From Proteus vulgaris (GTDB lineage: Bacteria; Pseudomonadota; Gammaproteobacteria; Enterobacterales; Enterobacteriaceae), in the NCBI GenBank assembly GCA_901472505.1, contig LR590468.1:3323501-3387500 (forward strand): a stretch of 64,000 bases of DNA, in the 5' to 3' direction. Numbering within the stretch: the stretch's first letter is position 1; each line of letters opens with the position of its first letter. Below the pieces are notes generated by a model that worked only from the letters and a program-made list of their open reading frames with translations, was not told the origin of the DNA and searched no databases. The translations under genes and the position numbers were made by a program. Positions 8,828-17,231 of this stretch are shown here, one piece after another.

Positions 8828-9487
8828 TTGATCAATACAATAATAATAAGTCAGGTTGAATTATTTAGCTTGGGAATTAAAACACTTCTTTGTCAGATTA
8901 AAAAAATCAACATTCGAAAAATTATGGCTGATGAAACAGAAGCATTTCGTTATTGTCGTCAAGTTTCTGTTAATCTTATTATTATTTACTCATCTCCTTC
9001 TGTTTCATTAATTGATTCAATAAAAAGGATTAAACGTTCATTTTTATCAATTAAAATTATTGTTATTTCACCCAACACGGATTCCATTTTATCTATACCG
9101 CTTCTTCAATTAGGAATTGAAGGTTTTGTTGTCCTTGATACTTCGTGTGAAAATATTCTTCAAGCCATTCGTCAAGTATGTATTGGTCAACGTTATTTAA
9201 GCCAAGAACTGGCTATGGAAATTGCATTGTCTAAATTACAAAAAGATGTGAATCCATTGCACTATTTATCAGAAAGAGAACTGCAAGTGATGTCTATGAT
9301 AATTAGAGGAAAAAAAATCACACAAATTGCAGAGGCGTTAAATCTCAATACAAAAACAGTAAATAGCTATCGTTATCGAATGTTTAGTAAACTTAAAATC
9401 TCAGGTGATGTAGAATTAACACATATAGCAATACGTTATGGGTTAATTGAGATAGAGAGTCATTTACAAAGTGGAAGACAAATTTGA
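8828..9487 (+). CDS. uvrY: UvrY/GacA-family response regulator with degenerate receiver
   Basis: A 219-residue NarL/FixJ-type regulator at the uvrY locus, overlapping uvrC as in E. coli. The C-terminal LuxR-type HTH is intact ([17 protein letters not shown], then [14 protein letters not shown]). The N-terminal receiver is altered: the acidic pair at positions 8-9 is Ser-Gln, the phosphoacceptor Asp54 position is Tyr (IIIYSSPS), and the conserved Lys position in YLSKG is lost (FVVLD). It should therefore not be phosphorylated by BarA. The frame is uninterrupted. The start is TTG, with AAGGA 7 bp upstream; no ATG is better. In relatives the target is the Csr small RNAs and motility or virulence genes. 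Confidence 0.85.
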   Translation: MINTIIISQVELFSLGIKTLLCQIKKINIRKIMADETEAFRYCRQVSVNLIIIYSSPSVSLIDSIKRIKRSFLSIKIIVISPNTDSILSIPLLQLGIEGFVVLDTSCENILQAIRQVCIGQRYLSQELAMEIALSKLQKDVNPLHYLSERELQVMSMIIRGKKITQIAEALNLNTKTVNSYRYRMFSKLKISGDVELTHIAIRYGLIEIESHLQSGRQI

Positions 9488-11303
9488 TGCTAAAGCATTC
9501 TTAAGCCGAGTCACCGATAAACCGGGTGTTTATCGAATGTACGATGCTACAGATACTGTAATTTATGTCGGTAAAGCCAAAGATCTGAAAAAAAGGCTTT
9601 CGAGTTATTTTCGTGTGCAAGTGAATAGCCGTAAAACCGAAGCATTAGTTAAATGTATTGCAAATATTGATGTGACTATTACACATACAGAAACGGAAGC
9701 ATTGTTACTAGAGCATAGTTACATTCAGCGTTATCAGCCTCGTTATAATGTGTTATTGCGGGATGATAAATCTTATCCTTATATCTATTTAAGTGGGGAT
9801 AAACACCCAAGACTTGCTAGCTATCGCGGTGCAAAGCATGCAAAAGGGGAGTATTTTGGGCCTTTTCCTAACTCTTTTGCAGTAAGAGAAACTTTGGCTT
9901 TGATGCAAAAATTATTTCCTATTCGTCAATGTGAAGATAGTGTGTATCGCAATCGCTCAAGGCCTTGTTTGCAGTATCAAATAGGGCGTTGTCTTGCACC
10001 TTGTGTGAAAGGTTATGTTTCAGATGAAGAGTATGCTCAACAAGTTAATTATGTACGGCTTTTCCTCTCTGGTGATGATTCACAAGTGATTGAAGGTCTT
10101 GTGAAGCGTATGGAAGAAGCAAGCTTAGATTTACGTTTTGAAGAAGCTGCACGTATTCGTGATCAAATCCAAGCCGTAAGGCAAGTGACTGAAAAACAAT
10201 TTGTTGCCAATATTGGCGATGATCTTGATGTGATTAGTGTTGCTTTTAATGGCGCGATTGCTTGTGTGTATGTTCTCTTTTTCCGACAAGGTAAGGTGTT
10301 GGGAAGCCGGAGTTATTTTCCTAAAGTTCCAGCAAATACTTCACTTGATGAAGTTGTTCAAACTTTTATTGGTCAATTTTATTTACAAGGAAGTGCAATT
10401 AGAACATTACCGACTGAAATTTTGCTAGATTTTAATTTGGATGACAAAGCGATCCTTTCCGAGTCTATTTCTTCTATTGCGGGGCGAAAAATTCAAATTC
10501 AAACCAAACCTCGTGGTGATAGAGCGCGTTATCTTAAGTTAGCCAGAACAAATGCAGCTACTGCATTGGCTTCAAAACAAGTCGAACAATCGACAATTTC
10601 ACAACGTTATGCCTCATTGATGTCTCTTCTTGATATGAAAGAGATAAAACGAATGGAATGTTTTGATATTAGTCACACTATGGGGGAACAAACTGTGGCT
10701 TCATGTGTAGTATTTGACATGAATGGTCCATTAAAATCGGAATATAGGCGTTATAATATTAGTGGTATTACTCCTGGTGATGATTACGCTGCGATGAATC
10801 AAGTACTCACTCGACGCTATGGTAAATCATTAGAAGAAAATAAAGTCCCTGATATTATCTTTATTGATGGTGGTAAAGGGCAATTAGCACAAGCAATAGA
10901 GGTATTTAATTCTCTGGATGTGGATTGGGATAAGTCACACCCGAAATTAATTGGTGTTGCTAAAGGGAGTGATCGTAAGGCAGGACTTGAAACCTTGTTT
11001 TTTGTGCCTGAAGGTGAAGGAATGGCATTACCTTCTGATTCGCCGGCGTTGCATTTGATTCAACATATTCGTGATGAATCGCATCGTCATGCAATAACAG
11101 GGCACCGTCAACGTAGAGCAAAAGTGAAAAATACCAGTTCATTAGAATCTATTGAAGGTGTGGGGCCTAAACGTCGTCAAATGTTATTAAAATATATGGG
11201 AGGGCTACAAGCTTTACGAGATGCAAGTGTGGAAGAAATTGCGAAAGTCCCCACAATTTCGACAGCATTAGCAGAAAAAATATTTAATGCGTTGAAACAC
11301 TAA
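9471..11303 (+). CDS. uvrC: UvrABC excinuclease subunit C
   Basis: Makes the dual incisions around bulky DNA lesions in nucleotide excision repair with UvrA and UvrB. The 610 residues match the E. coli length. In order: GIY-YIG domain ([25 protein letters not shown], residues about 15-40), UvrB-binding UVR motif ([13 protein letters not shown] near 210), RNase H-like endonuclease domain ([35 protein letters not shown]) and C-terminal helix-hairpin-helix repeats ([17 protein letters not shown]). The start is GTG 9471, inside the end of uvrY by 17 bp; the alignment EDKFDAKAF fixes it. Translation is probably coupled to uvrY. Confidence 0.97.
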   Translation: MEDKFDAKAFLSRVTDKPGVYRMYDATDTVIYVGKAKDLKKRLSSYFRVQVNSRKTEALVKCIANIDVTITHTETEALLLEHSYIQRYQPRYNVLLRDDKSYPYIYLSGDKHPRLASYRGAKHAKGEYFGPFPNSFAVRETLALMQKLFPIRQCEDSVYRNRSRPCLQYQIGRCLAPCVKGYVSDEEYAQQVNYVRLFLSGDDSQVIEGLVKRMEEASLDLRFEEAARIRDQIQAVRQVTEKQFVANIGDDLDVISVAFNGAIACVYVLFFRQGKVLGSRSYFPKVPANTSLDEVVQTFIGQFYLQGSAIRTLPTEILLDFNLDDKAILSESISSIAGRKIQIQTKPRGDRARYLKLARTNAATALASKQVEQSTISQRYASLMSLLDMKEIKRMECFDISHTMGEQTVASCVVFDMNGPLKSEYRRYNISGITPGDDYAAMNQVLTRRYGKSLEENKVPDIIFIDGGKGQLAQAIEVFNSLDVDWDKSHPKLIGVAKGSDRKAGLETLFFVPEGEGMALPSDSPALHLIQHIRDESHRHAITGHRQRRAKVKNTSSLESIEGVGPKRRQMLLKYMGGLQALRDASVEEIAKVPTISTALAEKIFNALKH

Positions 11304-11358
11304 GTGTATTGATGCACCATATTAATAACTCTCACTTTTCTAGGTCGTGTAGAACGCT

Positions 11359-11907
11359 ATGCAACTAAATATTCCAACTTGGCTAACTCTATTTCGTGTC
11401 GCTTTAATCCCATTCTTTGTTTTGGTGTTTTATTTACCCTTCAAAGATGCCCCATTGATATGTGCTATTATTTTTATGGTAGCGGCTGCAACCGATTGGT
11501 TTGACGGATTTTTAGCGCGTAGATTGAAACAAACTACTCGCTTTGGGGCTTTTCTTGACCCCGTGGCAGATAAAGTAATGGTTGCTACAGCACTTGTTTT
11601 AATTACAGAGTATTATCACGAGTGGTGGATAACTTTACCGGCAGCAACCATGATCGCTCGTGAAATCATTATCTCTTCATTAAGAGAGTGGATGGCAGAA
11701 TTAGGAAAACGCAACAGTGTTGCTGTTTCTTGGATAGGAAAAGTGAAGACAACCGCACAAATGGGATCGTTAGTTGTGTTATTATGGCGTCCAACGATTG
11801 AAGCAGAGTGGTTTGGATTTGCTTTATTGTATGTCGCAACCGTGTTGACTTTCTGGTCAATGTTTCAATATTTGAGCGCAGCATGGTCAGATTTGCGTGA
11901 AGCTTGA
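11359..11907 (+). CDS. pgsA: CDP-diacylglycerol--glycerol-3-phosphate phosphatidyltransferase
   Basis: Makes phosphatidylglycerophosphate from CDP-diacylglycerol and glycerol 3-phosphate, the committed step to phosphatidylglycerol and cardiolipin, in the inner membrane. 182 residues, as in E. coli. The CDP-alcohol phosphotransferase signature is complete: [10 protein letters not shown] followed by [10 protein letters not shown] (residues about 43-76), with the expected acidic residues. About four to five membrane segments. It follows uvrC by 55 bp and precedes the tRNA Gly-Cys-Leu cluster, the same order as E. coli. Confidence 0.97.
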   Translation: MQLNIPTWLTLFRVALIPFFVLVFYLPFKDAPLICAIIFMVAAATDWFDGFLARRLKQTTRFGAFLDPVADKVMVATALVLITEYYHEWWITLPAATMIAREIIISSLREWMAELGKRNSVAVSWIGKVKTTAQMGSLVVLLWRPTIEAEWFGFALLYVATVLTFWSMFQYLSAAWSDLREA

Positions 11908-11957
11908 TCGAAATGACTGAAAATTCACCGAACAGTCAAAAAGATGCAAATATAGTG

Positions 11958-11985
11958 TTGACTAGATTCAGGAAATCAGTAGAAT
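11958..11985 (+). promoter_or_regulatory. promoter of the tRNA Gly-Cys-Leu cluster
   Basis: A -35 TTGACT (11958-11963) and -10 TAGAAT (11980-11985) with a 16-bp spacer, followed by GCAACGCATC, a GC-containing discriminator as in stable-RNA promoters. It lies about 55 bp upstream of tRNA-Gly. Confidence 0.65.
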
Positions 11986-12048
11986 GCAACGCATCGAAAG
12001 ACACAACGGTTTACGGAAATAAATAAGTAAATCAGCAAGTTCGGTAAT

Positions 12049-12124
<76 letters not shown>

Positions 12125-12149
12125 ATCTCTTACGAGATTGAGCAGTTGA

Positions 12150-12223
12150 GGCGCGTTGGCAGAGTGGTCATGCAGCGGATTGCAAATCCGTGTACCTCGG
12201 TTCGATTCCGGGACGCGCCTCCA
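12150..12223 (+). tRNA. cysT: tRNA-Cys (anticodon GCA)
   Basis: A 74-nt cloverleaf with CCA: acceptor GGCGCGT / ACGCGCC, anticodon loop TTGCAAA, T-loop GTTCGATTC. 25 bp after tRNA-Gly. Confidence 0.97.
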
Positions 12224-12228
12224 TTAAT

Positions 12229-12315
12229 GCCCAGGTGGTGAAATCGGTAGACACAAGGGATTTAAAATCCCTCGGCTGTAAGGCTGTGCGGGTTCAAGTC
12301 CCGCCCTGGGCACCA
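12229..12315 (+). tRNA. leuZ: tRNA-Leu (anticodon TAA), copy 1
   Basis: An 87-nt class II tRNA with long variable arm and CCA: acceptor GCCCAGG / CCTGGGC, anticodon loop TTTAAAA (TAA). The gene bodies of copies 1, 2 and 3 are identical. E. coli has one leuZ here. Confidence 0.97.
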
Positions 12316-12441
12316 TCTCTTTTAGATAAAGAGTATGGTGCAAAAAAGCCCATTGTGAATAATGGCATCATGTAGTAATTAAGTCGTCCATACCAGTATT
12401 TATCTTAAGTAAAAGAATTTACGGACGCACCACAGAATTTA

Positions 12442-12528
12442 GCCCAGGTGGTGAAATCGGTAGACACAAGGGATTTAAAATCCCTCGGCTGTAAGGCTGT
12501 GCGGGTTCAAGTCCCGCCCTGGGCACCA
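12442..12528 (+). tRNA. tRNA-Leu (anticodon TAA), copy 2
   Basis: An 87-nt gene identical to copy 1. Its immediate flanks (ATTTA before, ATATAAAA after) are shared with copy 3, so copies 2 and 3 arose by duplication including flanking DNA. Confidence 0.97.
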
Positions 12529-12536
12529 TATAAAAT

Positions 12537-12563
12537 ACGGACCTTAACTTAGGTCCGTTTTTT
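12537..12563 (+). terminator. terminator after tRNA-Leu copy 2
   Basis: Stem ACGGACCT / AGGTCCGT with a 6-base loop, then a T-run, 9 bp after the tRNA. Confidence 0.85.
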
Positions 12564-12692
12564 CTTCCACGACTTACTTTAGTGAAAGAAGAACAAAGAA
12601 TTAAGTTAGCTATTTTAGAAGTGAATGTTTTAAATTTATTTGTTGCCTTGTTTGATTAATAAGTATTGCCTGTAACAAGTAAATATAATTTA

Positions 12693-12779
12693 GCCCAGGT
12701 GGTGAAATCGGTAGACACAAGGGATTTAAAATCCCTCGGCTGTAAGGCTGTGCGGGTTCAAGTCCCGCCCTGGGCACCA
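12693..12779 (+). tRNA. tRNA-Leu (anticodon TAA), copy 3
   Basis: A third identical 87-nt tRNA-Leu, last of the cluster. The accessory fimbrial island starts a few hundred bases downstream, so its 3' end is a plausible integration site. Confidence 0.97.
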
Positions 12780-12788
12780 TATAAAAAA

Positions 12789-12817
12789 GCGGACCTCGAT
12801 GAGGTCCGTTTTTTTTT
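12789..12817 (+). terminator. terminator after tRNA-Leu copy 3
   Basis: Stem CGGACCTC / GAGGTCCG with a 3-base loop and nine T. Its stem core CGGACCT matches the terminator after copy 2. Confidence 0.9.
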
Positions 12818-13432
12818 GATTATAAAAAAGTAAAAATTAAATTGAATACATTATATTATAGTCACTTAAGCTAATATGGTTTTATAAATTTGATAGTGAT
12901 CAGACGCTAGATATTTAAAACAGAGACGTGAGATAAATAACGATTTGGAGTGGGTTTAAGCGGGTTATAACGAATAAGTTACTGTAATTAATTTTCAGTA
13001 TGTGTAAGAAAACTTCCTCACGAATTGATGGGTTAATCCTGTACAACATATTGACAGATAGAGCTCGTCCGTAGCCGGATGTGGCTTCTTAGCTAAATAG
13101 CCGATTGCCTTCAGAATAGAAGGTATCTTTCGAAATGTTTGATGGTAAAGACGTCTATCCGTATTTTTTGCGTTAATGCAGTCCAGAAGGCGCTGATGCT
13201 GAGCCAATCACTGAAAACGGACATAAAAATTGCAGACAGTGGTTTTTTGAAATACCCAACTATTATTGCACTTCAGTCCGTGTTTTTTAATGTTTTTTTA
13301 CCGATAAAATTGAATGTGCTAAATACGAGATATTAGCATTATTTTAACCTTAATTAATAAGCGGTTATCGGATACGTTTTCTTGACTCATTTTTTGAGCT
13401 TTCATCGCTTTTTCTGAAACTGTACGCCCTTG
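12818..13432. other. gene-poor stretch at the tRNA/island junction
   Basis: About 615 bp with no gene I can support. Short open frames on both strands (12995-13207 minus, 13139-13336 plus) overlap each other and resemble nothing I recognise. No integrase, and no second copy of the tRNA-Leu 3' end, is visible here. Confidence 0.5.
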
Positions 13433-13870
13433 TTATCGTCTTTTTCGCTTATCCATCACCATGCTCTCGTCTTGTGGTGGGCAAATAAAAGAACGCGCTG
13501 AGTCCGCCACAAGATCTAAATTAATCGGAGATGACAGCGGGAGCGTCTCAATCGACTCGTTTTTGTTTTCCGTTAACATCATCAGCGGTGCTAAAAACTC
13601 CTTGAGTGAGAGATTAAAACAAAGACATATTGTGACAATAGCATCGATAGATAGTGTGGTGACGCCATTTTCATAACGTGAAACCTGTTGCTGGCTGATA
13701 CCTAACATCTTACCCAATTGCGTGCCATTTAGCGTTTTTTTTAAGCGCAATGCTTTCAACTGACGTCCGACAATAAAATCGATATCTTTTTTGAGCCTAT
13801 TCTTCCTGTAAGGCGAACTACCATAGGATAGTCCATTTTTCATTTGTTGCTGTTTTGGAAATGATGTCAT
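13433..13870 (-). CDS. MrpJ-like XRE-family fimbrial transcriptional regulator
   Basis: A 145-residue regulator with one Cro/C1-type HTH at about residues 33-90. It carries the SQQQVSRYENG recognition-helix motif typical of the MrpJ family of Proteus fimbrial operons. Known MrpJ paralogues repress flagellar genes so that motility falls when fimbriae are made. The C-terminal 50 residues are polar with no known domain. The ATG overlaps the stop of the AraC-like gene by 4 bp (ATGA), so the two are translationally coupled on the minus strand. Here it sits with the divergent regulators rather than at the end of the structural operon. Confidence 0.82.
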   Translation of the reverse strand: MTSFPKQQQMKNGLSYGSSPYRKNRLKKDIDFIVGRQLKALRLKKTLNGTQLGKMLGISQQQVSRYENGVTTLSIDAIVTICLCFNLSLKEFLAPLMMLTENKNESIETLPLSSPINLDLVADSARSFICPPQDESMVMDKRKRR

Positions 13871-14853
13871 TCTGCTCTCTCCAATGGGTTTAATTGCGTA
13901 TTATGAAAATGACCTTGCTCTTGAGCTTGAAATTGCATTACCGTTTGATTCCGCAGCTTTTTAAATTGTCGATTTGCCATACGTAGGTTGGCGAAACCAC
14001 AACTCTTGACTAAAACATCCAAATCAGTATCTGGCATATTCCGGATGGTCATCGCCAATAATTCACAACGAGCAGAAGCCAGTAATTCGGAGAAAGACAG
14101 CTGATAGCGAGCCAGTTTGTACTGCAATATGCGTATTGACATACCGTAGTAGTCGGCTAATTCGTTGATACTGTAATGGGGATTAGTCATATTCTGGCGT
14201 ATCAAGTGGGCAATAGCACAAATATCAAAATTGGGAATAATATTTGTTTTGTTAAAATTACACGGACAGGTGACTTGCTCACTTTGTAAGGTAAGCAGTG
14301 TTTTTATGCCATTAAGTAATTGCTTGTAACATCCATCGCTCAGGGGGGCATAATAATCACAGAGTAAATTATTGACCATATTGCCATAACGTAAATGGTT
14401 GCCGACTTTCCAAAACAGTTCTGACAAGGACTGGCGTTTCAATCCTGTCTCATGAATATCAAGATTAAAAATCAGCCCATAATGATGAGATAGACTCTTT
14501 AACGTGAAAGGCTCCCAAGCGGGAATGAGCATATAACTACCTGCAGGAAGATGGATATCTTTCTTTTTCGCATTGACAATCAAGCTGGACAACGAATGAA
14601 TGAGCACGCAATGTTGTTGGCAATGTGAGGCACAATCCGCATGAATGAAATGCGTGGTATGGGTAAACATATCCAGTTTAACGGCTTGAATAAAAGGTAA
14701 AGAGGTAAAGGTATCAACACAAATCGAGCCTTTAAAAAGTGGGTTAAGTGCGGTGACATTGACCTGATGAAAAGCAAGATAGTCAGTCAGCATTTGCTGG
14801 CAAAGTGGAATATCGGTGATATTTTTGACGTTAATCCGATGTTGGTTATGCAT
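13867..14853 (-). CDS. AraC-family transcriptional regulator of the fimbrial island
   Basis: About 328 residues. The C-terminal part (about 220-315) is an AraC/XylS DNA-binding domain: SINELADYYGMSIRILQYKL is the first HTH and CGFANLRMANRQFKKL the second. The N-terminal region has no domain I can name. I chose ATG 14853, preceded by CAGGGA 9 bp upstream; the frame is open to 14901 but has no ribosome-binding site there. It lies between a PapI-like gene and an MrpJ-like gene, all facing away from the fimbrial operon, so it probably regulates fimbrial expression. The effector is unknown. Confidence 0.78.
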   Translation of the reverse strand: MHNQHRINVKNITDIPLCQQMLTDYLAFHQVNVTALNPLFKGSICVDTFTSLPFIQAVKLDMFTHTTHFIHADCASHCQQHCVLIHSLSSLIVNAKKKDIHLPAGSYMLIPAWEPFTLKSLSHHYGLIFNLDIHETGLKRQSLSELFWKVGNHLRYGNMVNNLLCDYYAPLSDGCYKQLLNGIKTLLTLQSEQVTCPCNFNKTNIIPNFDICAIAHLIRQNMTNPHYSINELADYYGMSIRILQYKLARYQLSFSELLASARCELLAMTIRNMPDTDLDVLVKSCGFANLRMANRQFKKLRNQTVMQFQAQEQGHFHNTQLNPLERAE

Positions 14854-15016
14854 AATGGTGTATCCCTGAAGCAATACTAAAAATAATGAATTTAATAACA
14901 TATTGTTTTTTTGATTTTTTAATAAAGATGAAATGTTTATGTTAGTGTTGTTTATATTTACATTTACCTTTGACTCACTTTTTCTGTTTAATTTGTTATG
15001 CCGGATTGAAGGTTTT

Positions 15017-15247
15017 TTAGGGTAATATCCAACTAATCTTCCGACCTTGATGGGGTTTACTGCGTTTAATCAATCCCTGTAGATGAAGAACACCCAAACA
15101 ATAGCGAGCTTTGTAGACGGAAATACAAAAATGTAAAGCAACTGACTTGGTAGTGAACGGTTGGTTTAACACACCTCGTTGCTCGAGGAATTCTAAAAGC
15201 TGTTCATAAGAAATCAGTTGATTGGGTTTGAGTGTTTCTGCGGTCAT
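15017..15247 (-). CDS. PapI/FaeA-family fimbrial phase-variation regulator
   Basis: A 76-residue winged-helix protein of the PapI/FaeA family. After an N-terminal extension, the core SYEQLLEFLEQRG-TTKSVALHFCIS-YKARYCLGVLHLQGLIKRS matches the PapI pattern (helix, KTAEIAEALAVT, YQARYYLLLLEKAGMVQRS). PapI binds with Lrp at GATC-containing sites and moves Lrp between promoter-proximal and distal sites. The ATG is preceded by AAGGAATTGCC. As in pap, it is transcribed away from the pilin operon across a long regulatory region, which here contains two inverted GATC boxes. The assignment rests on fold-level similarity plus this context. Confidence 0.82.
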   Translation of the reverse strand: MTAETLKPNQLISYEQLLEFLEQRGVLNQPFTTKSVALHFCISVYKARYCLGVLHLQGLIKRSKPHQGRKISWILP

Positions 15248-15890
15248 GGCAATTCCTTAATCTCTAAAATGCAAAAGGCACAACAAGGTATCAATCCTAC
15301 GTTATGAAAGAGGAATGCTGATGATTAAATCTACTCATAGAGCACGGATTTTCATCGGTCTTCACAGTACGTGTTTGTACTTATATTTTAGCCATCATAG
15401 AAAGGCTTTCCCCTATTTTTTCATTTCATTATTCGAGTTAAAATGAATAAACATACTTATTTCTAAGCATTATTTTAATTTATTAACATTATATGAATAT
15501 TGAACTGGATATAAATAAATTGATTTCCATATTGGTTATTACGCAAAATAAATTAAAAAGAGTCAATAAAATAAGAAATAAATAAAATTTCGTATTTCTT
15601 CTTATTTTATTCGCAATATGGTTTTTTGTTTAAATGGTTTGATGTATATCATTTTTATGTTGACTAAAAAAAACATTAAATAACTTTCCTTATACAATTA
15701 ATTTCTTATTTCCATAATTTATTATCAATATAATGTATTGATTATATTGCATTATTTTATTTACTTTTTAGTTTATAAGTTATTCTATCGAGATTGTGAG
15801 CTATTTATTGTAAACATTATTTAATTTTAATTATTTTTAAGTTATGACGTCTTTTGTTTCAGATTTTATCAAATAATAATTTTTATCATT

Positions 15891-15910
15891 TTTACGATCT
15901 TTTATTTTAA
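15891..15910 (+). promoter_or_regulatory. distal GATC box (pap-type Lrp/PapI/Dam site)
   Basis: TTTACGATCTTTTATTTTAA on the plus strand, GATC at 15896-15899. ACGATCTTTT is, from memory, the core of pap-family GATC boxes. It is inverted relative to the proximal box and exactly 102 bp from it. Confidence 0.75.
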
Positions 15911-15989
15911 TCAATATGTTTTTTCAACGTGTTTAATTCTTAAATTAAAAACAAAATAGAGATTAAATACTTTTTCTTGTTTTTGATTA

Positions 15990-16010
15990 GACATAAAGAT
16001 CGCAAATAAT
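15990..16010 (-). promoter_or_regulatory. proximal GATC box (pap-type Lrp/PapI/Dam site)
   Basis: On the minus strand ATTATTTGCGATCTTTATGT, GATC at 15998-16001. It shares CGATCTTT with the distal box in opposite orientation. The site centre is about 50 bp upstream of the predicted pilin transcription start, like the proximal site of pap. Confidence 0.75.
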
Positions 16011-16014
16011 CAAT

Positions 16015-16043
16015 TTGATAGTAAATGTGACCAAGATTAAGAT
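16015..16043 (+). promoter_or_regulatory. predicted fimbrial operon promoter
   Basis: A -35 TTGATA (16015-16020) and -10 TAAGAT (16038-16043) separated by 17 bp. A third GATC (16041-16044) overlaps the -10 end. The inferred transcript start near 16050 leaves a leader of about 145 nt before the pilin ATG. Confidence 0.55.
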
Positions 16044-16194
16044 CCGTATGATTAGGGTAAGGAAATTCCTACCACTAGCCTTAATTGAATAAGCGGGTTC
16101 GATAGAGCAATTATATTCGTGATAGGTGTGGTAGGCGTAATTTTTAAATTCATTTTTAGTACGTTAATCATTCAATAAATAAGGATAATAAAAT

Positions 16195-16758
16195 ATGAGT
16201 TTTACAGTAAAAAAAGTAGCTTTGGCGGTCGCAGCCTGTTCAGTGATGGCGTTATCTGCATCATCAATGGCAAGCACGCTCGTCTTTACCGGTGCGGTAA
16301 CATCGTCTACCTGTGATGTGCAGGCGGTTTCGTCAGCAGGTGTTGTCACCCCTGAAATCCAGTTAGGGAATGTTGCTCCCGACACCACAACTGCACTTCC
16401 CGTTGCAGTGGCTTTTAAATTATCCCCCATTAATACAGCATCTTGTACTCAAACTAACGCAGATATTACCTGGAGTTCTCCTAACTTAATCCAGGCAGGT
16501 CTTGCGAATACTGGCACCGCGACCGGAGTTCATATTGAGTTGAAACCTCAAGCAACAGGTAACGCTCTTGATGGCGCATCAGCTGTTCATGCGAATGATG
16601 TTATCAGAGGGGGATTAAATACGGTCAAATATTCAGTTTCTACTGGTACACTTTCCGGTTCATTCGATTATACCGCTCAGTTAGTGCGCGACGCAGGTGC
16701 GACACCTACTGCAGGTACTGTTGGTTCAATGGCCACTTACACCGTTGCCTACTATTAA
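16195..16758 (+). CDS. major fimbrial subunit (chaperone-usher pilin)
   Basis: A 187-residue secreted pilin. A Sec signal peptide occupies residues 1-26 (VKKVALAVAACSVMALSASSMAS, cut after ASSMA). The mature part has the pilin disulphide pair (STCDVQ near 40 and ASCTQ near 83) and ends with the alternating C-terminal donor-strand motif YTVAYY. First gene of the operon, with AAGGATAATAAA before the ATG, and separated from the usher by a hairpin; both features suit the most abundant subunit. It resembles minor and major FimA-type pilins, but I cannot assign it to a named Proteus fimbria. Confidence 0.88.
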   Translation: MSFTVKKVALAVAACSVMALSASSMASTLVFTGAVTSSTCDVQAVSSAGVVTPEIQLGNVAPDTTTALPVAVAFKLSPINTASCTQTNADITWSSPNLIQAGLANTGTATGVHIELKPQATGNALDGASAVHANDVIRGGLNTVKYSVSTGTLSGSFDYTAQLVRDAGATPTAGTVGSMATYTVAYY

Positions 16759-17231
16759 TTACTGTTTTTAATTTATTAAATAAAATAAAACCGTGAGTTA
16801 AAATAATTGAAGTAGAAAAAAAGAGATAAATAGAAAGCCTTCTTGGTTTTCCACGAAGGCTTTATATATAAATAAGTTTATATCGATATAGGTATCATTA
16901 TTTTTGATAGTAGCGCTGTATTTTTTAGTACATATTTACAACAGGGTAACTGATTGAATCTATTTACTTTTATTTATTAACTCAATAGGTTAAATACTTT
17001 TAATTCCTATTTATTTTTTCTTGGTCAGTTTATGAAATTTTCAATGTGAAAATAAAAGTAAATAGCGAAAGATTAAAGTCGAGCGTGGCGCCAGAAATAA
17101 CCAACGTGGTTAAAAATTAAAATAAGCAACAAGACGCAATTAATAACTTTAATCAGTATTCGGTGACCATTAAATAACTTAGATAATGGCGTATTCCGGA
17201 GCTGTTGAGTGGTAAATTCAGGGGAATTATT
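16759..17231. other. pilin-usher intergenic region
   Basis: 473 bp without a gene. It contains a hairpin about 75 bp after the pilin and AT-rich sequence. In pap-like operons such a spacer lowers usher expression relative to the pilin. Confidence 0.5.
16834..16863 (+). terminator. hairpin after the major pilin gene (attenuator or mRNA-stabilising)
   Basis: Perfect 9-bp stem AAAGCCTTC / GAAGGCTTT with a 12-base loop. The following sequence is ATATATAAAT, not a T-run, so read-through into the usher is expected. The position matches the stem-loop after papA. Confidence 0.6.

Larger units (their letters stand above)
15248..16194. promoter_or_regulatory. 947-bp AT-rich divergent regulatory region of the fimbrial island
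   Basis: Very AT-rich spacer between the papI-like gene and the pilin gene, with no credible ORF. I count only three GATC sites, all in the pilin-proximal third (15896, 15998, 16041). The many A/T tracts are compatible with Lrp and H-NS binding. I see no recombinase gene or long inverted repeats of the MR/P invertible-element kind. Confidence 0.7.

Noticed and set aside
12190..12375. 61-residue plus-strand open frame
   Set aside because: It runs through tRNA-Cys and tRNA-Leu copy 1; the tRNA genes explain the sequence.
12995..13336. Two overlapping short open frames on opposite strands after the tRNA cluster
   Set aside because: Neither has a ribosome-binding site or recognisable motif; I could not tell either from chance.
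15248..16194. Invertible promoter of the MR/P type
   Set aside because: I found no long inverted repeats bounding the promoter and no MrpI-like recombinase gene in the window; the GATC-box arrangement explains the region better.
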